The notes beneath the pieces are model-generated. The model worked only from the letters and a program-made list of their open reading frames with translations, ran no database searches and had not been told where the DNA came from. Shown here one piece after another: positions 6,907 through 10,188 of a DNA stretch of 10,188 nt. Source of the DNA: an uncultured Clostridia bacterium (lineage in GTDB: Bacteria > Bacillota > Clostridia > Oscillospirales > Acutalibacteraceae); NCBI GenBank assembly GCA_944384865.1, contig CALWVC010000040.1:1-10188 (forward strand), written 5' to 3'. Numbering within the stretch: the first letter of the stretch is position 1; every line of letters begins with the position of its first letter. The translations under genes were made by a program, and so were the position numbers.

Positions 6907-8124
6907 TTACCAATTGACTTTCCAACGGTCTTTATCCGGCTGTGGTTCTGTTTTTTGAAAACTGGAATGGCCGGCGGCGATTTCTGAAGTAGCTTCGCGC
7001 ACACACTCCTTACGCCGGGATATCTTAACCCGTTTCATCAACGCTTCATAATATAAATCTTCATCAAACGGTAAATCAATCTCCCGGTTCAGCCAGGAAG
7101 ATAAGTGCATCGCATTGGAGATAGTCAACCCGTTGATACCCTCGCTGCCGTCAGCAATCAGCGGCTCATGCCGCAAGATTGCGGCGGCAAAACAATTCAT
7201 AACCTCCGCATGCTGTCCGGATTTTCCATCTGTCTGTACCTGCCGTATCTGTACTTTGGGAGAAGCAAAGGGGTTTGTATTCGTTTCAGAAAATTCCGGT
7301 TCCGGGATATCCGTTTCCCACATCAACAATTTTCCGTCTTCCGCAACCAGCTTGCCTTTATCAAGTATGATTTCAAACCGGTTCGTGCCACATGGGTCGC
7401 CCGTAGAAGTAATAAATGTTCCTGTCGCGCCGTTGGCGTAACGCACATAAGCGGTTACATCATCCTCAACCTCAATATTATGCCACTTGCCATACAACAT
7501 ATGCGCATACACCTTGACCGGCATTCCGCAGATCCATTGCCATAAATCCAGCTGATGCGGACACTGGTTGAGCAGCACACCGCCGCCCTCGCCGCTCCAG
7601 GTTGCGCGCCACGCTCCCGAATCATAATAAGCCTGCGGCCGATACCAGTTGGTGATTAACCAGTTTGTTCGACGGATTTGCCCCAACGCGCCGCTTTGTA
7701 CAATCTCCCGCATTTTACGATAAATATGATCTGTTCGCTGGTTAAACATCATACCAAAAACCAGTTCCGGATATTGTTTTGCCATTCGGTTCATTTCCCG
7801 CACCTGCCGAGTATATACCCCGGCGGGTTTCTCTACCATGACATGCAGCCGATGCGCAAACCCGGTTATCGCATATTTAGGATGGTCATAATGCGGCACA
7901 GCAATTAAAATCGCATCCATTGACCCGCTGTCCAGCAATTCCTCCGCTGATGAAAAAATCTGAACCGAAGGCGGTAAATGTTTCGCACACCACTGCCGGC
8001 GAGTCTCTTTCAGGTCTGCTACCGCCGTGATCTCAAGTTCAGGACACAACCCATCTATAATATTTTTTGCATGGCCTGACCCCATATTTCCCATACCAAT
8101 AATTCCAAGCCGAACTTTACCCAT
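6907..8124 (-). CDS. Gfo/Idh/MocA-family NAD(P)-dependent oxidoreductase
   Basis: 405 residues, normal for the family. The N-terminal Rossmann domain starts KVRLGIIGMGNMGSGHA with the dinucleotide motif GxGxxG at 10-15, an acidic VAD at 35-37, and the conserved EKP at 98-100 with its catalytic lysine. The C-terminal alpha/beta domain has GGGVLLNQCPHQLDLWQW at 180-197, including His190 and Asp193, the usual substrate-binding and catalytic pair. Members oxidize sugars or cyclitols, or reduce keto sugars; the exact substrate cannot be read from the sequence. It is last in a three-gene operon with two TIM-barrel isomerase-like proteins. It starts 1 nt after the preceding stop codon (TAG-T-ATG), and its SD (AAAGGA) lies within that gene's last codons. 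This is a set also seen in inositol and 3-keto-glycoside metabolism. Family call is secure, function open. Confidence 0.93.
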   Translation of the reverse strand: MGKVRLGIIGMGNMGSGHAKNIIDGLCPELEITAVADLKETRRQWCAKHLPPSVQIFSSAEELLDSGSMDAILIAVPHYDHPKYAITGFAHRLHVMVEKPAGVYTRQVREMNRMAKQYPELVFGMMFNQRTDHIYRKMREIVQSGALGQIRRTNWLITNWYRPQAYYDSGAWRATWSGEGGGVLLNQCPHQLDLWQWICGMPVKVYAHMLYGKWHNIEVEDDVTAYVRYANGATGTFITSTGDPCGTNRFEIILDKGKLVAEDGKLLMWETDIPEPEFSETNTNPFASPKVQIRQVQTDGKSGQHAEVMNCFAAAILRHEPLIADGSEGINGLTISNAMHLSSWLNREIDLPFDEDLYYEALMKRVKISRRKECVREATSEIAAGHSSFQKTEPQPDKDRWKVNW

Positions 8125-8125
8125 A

Positions 8126-8905
8126 CTATTTCAATCCTTTCGCAGTAAGATATTGATAACTTTGTTTTAAACACTGAAACGGATCCTCGCCATAGCAATC
8201 ATCCTGCTCTACAATGGCATATTCCGTACCAGCATCTGCGCATGCCTGCAAAATCGACTCAAAATTTATATTTCCGCTACCCACCGGAGTCATCAGCCGA
8301 CCATCTCTGCGAGAAAACACCATATCTTTCAGATGAACGCAAGGTACACGTCCAGACAATCTTTGAATCCAATAAGCTGCATCTCCCCCGCCGGACTGTA
8401 CCCAATAGGTATCGATCGTAAATCCCATTTCCGCCGGTCTAAACGCCTGCTCGAGATGTTCCAGATAAATTCTGCCGTCCGCCGCCTTTTCAAATTCGAG
8501 GTCATGATTGTGATATGATAAATAATGGCCGTTTTGCGCAATCCGTTGCGCCACCGGCTTATAATCGCGGATAAAATCCTCCATAGCCGCATCGGTTTCT
8601 CTGCTCCAAAGATCCGGCAAACTGCCGATACCGATATATCTACAGTCAAACATCTCATGCTCCCTGATCACCTGAGCGGTCTGTTTCTGAAGCTTTTTGG
8701 GGTTGATATGGGTCAAACAGCAAGACAGCCCATTGTTTTGCAATTGTTCCCGCAACCAGTCCGCCTCGTAATCGCAGGTACCGGATACCTGTACGATCTT
8801 ATAACCGATTTGGGCCACCTTTTTCAATGTTTCAGCAAATCCGTCTAATGTTTTCGTATAATTCCGCAAGGTATAAAGCTGTGCTGCCAGCCGCATAACA
8901 CTCAT
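8126..8905 (-). CDS. Sugar phosphate isomerase/epimerase-like TIM-barrel protein (second of operon)
   Basis: 259 residues, xylose-isomerase-like TIM barrel (AP endonuclease family 2 fold). It begins MRLAAQLYTLRNY, the typical strand-1 motif of these proteins. The presumed divalent-metal and substrate residues lie in LSYHNHDLEFE (129-139), IDTYWVQSGG (164-173, Asp165), VHLKDM (190-195, His191) and IVEQDD (231-236, Glu233). Such proteins act as isomerases, epimerases, dehydratases or eliminating lyases on sugars and cyclitols; none can be chosen from sequence alone. The start codon overlaps the stop of the upstream gene by ATGA (8902-8905), and the stop is 1 nt before the oxidoreductase, so all three are likely translated together. 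It differs clearly from its upstream neighbour, so this is not a simple duplication. Confidence 0.9.
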   Translation of the reverse strand: MSVMRLAAQLYTLRNYTKTLDGFAETLKKVAQIGYKIVQVSGTCDYEADWLREQLQNNGLSCCLTHINPKKLQKQTAQVIREHEMFDCRYIGIGSLPDLWSRETDAAMEDFIRDYKPVAQRIAQNGHYLSYHNHDLEFEKAADGRIYLEHLEQAFRPAEMGFTIDTYWVQSGGGDAAYWIQRLSGRVPCVHLKDMVFSRRDGRLMTPVGSGNINFESILQACADAGTEYAIVEQDDCYGEDPFQCLKQSYQYLTAKGLK

Positions 8906-9735
8906 CTCCCAATTAAAAGTTTTAAAGCAGCCACCGCTGCGTCAAACGCTTCTCTGGAGGAGGCATAACAATTTTTTAGTTTACTGTGCAAATCCGGCCG
9001 CTCCAATTGTTGCAGGCCGGTAAAATGATTCAAATGCGGCTCCAATGTCAAAACGCCCTGCTTATAATGATCTAATAGATATGGAATATTACCTGCTCCC
9101 TGTCCTGCTGGGACTACCGTCCCGTCCGATAGGGCATCTTTAATATGCATATATTCCACAAACGGCGCCAGCATCGTATATGCCTGAATTGTATCCTGTC
9201 CGCACTGTACAAAATTTGCCGGATCAAATACTAATCTCAGCGCCGGCAACGCCTGATGGATCTGCAAACAACGATCCGCCGTATCACCAAAAATCCCTTT
9301 TTCGTTCTCATGGCAGAGCTTTACTGGATATCCCTTTGCAGCGTCACAAAACGTTTGCAGCCGTTCGAATACTATGTCTTTATACTGCGCCGGCGCCTGC
9401 CCCTTCGGCAGATAAAAACTGAACAAGCGTATACAACACGCCTGAACCGATACCGCGAGTTCCAATATGTGCTTAAACTGATCCAGATGCGTTGGAAAAT
9501 CTGCCGTAATATCTATTTTTCCAATGGGCGACCCAATCGACCAGATATACAATCCGGCATCCTGTAGCTGTCTGTGAATCACACGAAGTTCCTCCACACG
9601 CATGTCGACAATATTTTTATCGCTGATAGTTCGGATCTCCAATCCCTCCAGATCATTTTCGCACAACGCGCGAATCTGATCCGACAGCTGTGGCGAAGCC
9701 TCATCCGCAAACGCACAAAGCTTATACGGTCCCAT
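8902..9735 (-). CDS. Sugar phosphate isomerase/epimerase-like TIM-barrel protein (first of operon)
   Basis: 277 residues, xylose-isomerase-like TIM barrel. It begins YKLCAFADEASPQLSDQI, a common opening of this family in Clostridia. Likely metal/substrate residues are Glu33 (GLEIR), LCHENEKGIFGD (140-151) with His142, Glu143 and Glu145, Asp171 (VFDPANF), His197 (YMHIKD) and Glu232 (LEPH). The complete set suggests an active metalloenzyme. The ATG at 9733-9735 has SD GGAGG 7 nt upstream. It is first in the operon, directly behind the promoter at 9763-9791, and overlaps the next gene by 4 nt. Substrate is unknown; co-regulation with glucuronate genes suggests a uronate- or glycoside-derived sugar. 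Confidence 0.9.
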   Translation of the reverse strand: MGPYKLCAFADEASPQLSDQIRALCENDLEGLEIRTISDKNIVDMRVEELRVIHRQLQDAGLYIWSIGSPIGKIDITADFPTHLDQFKHILELAVSVQACCIRLFSFYLPKGQAPAQYKDIVFERLQTFCDAAKGYPVKLCHENEKGIFGDTADRCLQIHQALPALRLVFDPANFVQCGQDTIQAYTMLAPFVEYMHIKDALSDGTVVPAGQGAGNIPYLLDHYKQGVLTLEPHLNHFTGLQQLERPDLHSKLKNCYASSREAFDAAVAALKLLIGR

Positions 9736-9762
9736 TTCATCCCCTCCGCTTCATATGGGTTC

Positions 9763-9791
9763 ATTATACACAGAGAAAATAAACATGGCAA
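9763..9791 (-). promoter_or_regulatory. Promoter of the isomerase/oxidoreductase operon
   Basis: Minus-strand -35 TTGCCA (9786-9791), a 17-bp spacer, and a perfect -10 TATAAT (9763-9768). The predicted transcript start is near 9756, giving a leader of about 20 nt that holds the SD. The -35 starts on the last base of the proximal operator element, so a bound activator would touch RNA polymerase directly. Confidence 0.8.
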
Positions 9792-9829
9792 TTGCAAAAT
9801 TTCGCATTTTTGATTGTAAAAATGCGCGC
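9791..9829. promoter_or_regulatory. Second copy of the tandem 17-bp direct-repeat operator
   Basis: Plus strand elements ATTGCAAAATTTCGCAT (9791-9807) and ATTGTAAAAATGCGCGC (9813-9829), starts 22 bp apart, agree with each other in 13 of 17 positions. Spacing, orientation and position relative to the -35 are the same as at 4723-4761. Unlike that site, the side facing right shows no good divergent promoter: a -10 at the matching distance would read ATTTGT. Best read as an activator site of the AraC-family protein encoded at 4821-5663. Confidence 0.65.
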
Positions 9830-9872
9830 GGCATTTATTTGTAAAACATGCAAAGACAGTGCCGGAGATGAT

Positions 9873-9918
9873 AAAAAATTACAGAGACTTCTCAAATGAT
9901 GAGACGCCCCTGTAATTT
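9873..9918 (-). terminator. Rho-independent terminator of the gene at the right edge
   Basis: Outer 9-bp stem AAATTACAG (9876-9884) with CTGTAATTT (9910-9918), an internal loop, then inner 5-bp stem TCTCA (9890-9894) with TGAGA (9900-9904) and a 5-nt loop. On the minus strand it ends in a run of six T (complement of 9873-9878). It lies 50 nt past the stop codon at 9969, so it should end the transcript coming from the right and insulate the operon promoter that follows. Confidence 0.8.
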
Positions 9919-9968
9919 ACAAAACCTCATTTGATTATTCGCAGATCAATCTTTCGCCTACCATTGAA

Positions 9969-10187
9969 TTACGATATAAAGGCAACAGGCTCTTCAAGAA
10001 TTCCGATCGCTTCGCCTTCCCAATGGCCAAAACCTGTTATGACAGGATCGCCGGCCTGATAGCTCTGGAAATCCTCAACAAGCATCGTGGTGTTGCCGTT
10101 GGCGTCTACAAACCGGATGTCGTCATAATAATAGCTGTTTGCGCCGTTGACCGCCTGAATCCGCAGCCCGTATGAATGAAACTGTGA
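9969..10187 (-). CDS. C-terminal end of a probable extracellular carbohydrate-binding protein (partial)
   Basis: The last 72 codons of a minus-strand gene whose start lies beyond the right edge; stop TAA at 9969-9971. The peptide has YYYDDIRFVDANGN (19-32), the typical last strand of a jelly-roll carbohydrate-binding or concanavalin-like module (the xDDIxFVD pattern). VEDFQSYQAGDPV (37-49) follows and resembles the opening EDFESYxxG of another such module. The protein then ends after only about 23 more residues (GHWEGEAIGILEEP...), so a following domain is absent or reduced. There is no sorting signal or membrane helix at the C-terminus. A secreted glycoside hydrolase or lyase with binding modules is plausible next to sugar operons, but the catalytic part is not visible. 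The reading frame is clear and followed by a terminator. Confidence 0.7.
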   Translation of the reverse strand, partial: SQFHSYGLRIQAVNGANSYYYDDIRFVDANGNTTMLVEDFQSYQAGDPVITGFGHWEGEAIGILEEPVAFIS

Positions 10188-10188
10188 C

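Noticed and set aside
7105..7545. Plus-strand 146-codon open frame inside the oxidoreductase gene
   Set aside because: It is antisense to a well-supported Gfo/Idh/MocA gene, with low-complexity composition and no ribosome site.
8126..9735. Tandem duplication of the two TIM-barrel genes
   Set aside because: They share only the fold; lengths, openings and active-site segments differ, so they are distinct subfamilies rather than a recent duplication.
9814..9842. Divergent plus-strand promoter at the second operator, by analogy with 4746-4774
   Set aside because: TTGTAA is present, but the hexamer 17 bp on is ATTTGT, and no plus-strand gene follows before the facing terminator.
1..10188. CRISPR arrays, insertion sequences, tRNA or rRNA genes, phage genes
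   Set aside because: No regular spaced repeats, transposase-like frames with inverted ends, or RNA-gene signatures were seen on either strand.

Overview
The window looks like chromosomal DNA of an anaerobic Bacillota, probably a gut- or rumen-type Clostridia. The reasons are mid-range base composition, Gram-positive style Shine-Dalgarno (SD) sequences (GGAGG, AAGGAGAG), AT-rich intergenic promoters close to the sigma-A consensus, an SDR-type mannonate oxidoreductase of the Bacillus/Clostridium kind, and a membrane-anchored SurA_N-like protein. This is inference from the sequence; no taxonomic marker gene is present.

Left half, 1-4662, minus strand: a compact five-gene operon for D-glucuronate catabolism by the Ashwell (isomerase) route. 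In transcription order it holds uxaC (glucuronate isomerase), uxuA (mannonate dehydratase), an SDR-family D-mannonate oxidoreductase (uxuB-type), eda/kdgA (KDPG aldolase) and kdgK (KDG kinase, cut by the left edge of the window). Together they convert glucuronate to fructuronate, mannonate, 2-keto-3-deoxygluconate and its 6-phosphate, and finally pyruvate plus glyceraldehyde-3-phosphate. No transporter or beta-glucuronidase lies in the window.

Middle, 4663-6906: a divergently transcribed AraC-family regulator (4821-5663, plus), then a separately promoted membrane-anchored SurA_N-like protein (5743-6825, plus) that ends in a strong bidirectional hairpin terminator at 6830-6861.

Right half, 6907-9735, minus strand: a second, tightly coupled three-gene operon of two different xylose-isomerase-like TIM-barrel proteins (sugar phosphate isomerase/epimerase type) followed by a Gfo/Idh/MocA-family NAD(P)-dependent oxidoreductase. 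To its right are a terminator (9873-9918) and the C-terminal 72 codons of a protein that looks extracellular and carbohydrate-binding.

The most notable observation is regulatory. Both minus-strand operons have the same promoter layout. A pair of direct-repeat 17-bp elements (core ATTG[CT]A...) starts exactly 22 bp apart, and the promoter-proximal copy overlaps the first base of the -35 hexamer. This fits binding by an AraC-family activator, and the obvious candidate is the regulator at 4821-5663, whose own -35 lies inside one of the sites. The orphan isomerase/oxidoreductase operon is therefore probably part of the same regulon as glucuronate catabolism. It may feed the pathway by processing an unusual glucuronide, a uronate derivative or a 3-keto sugar; that function is inferred and not proven.
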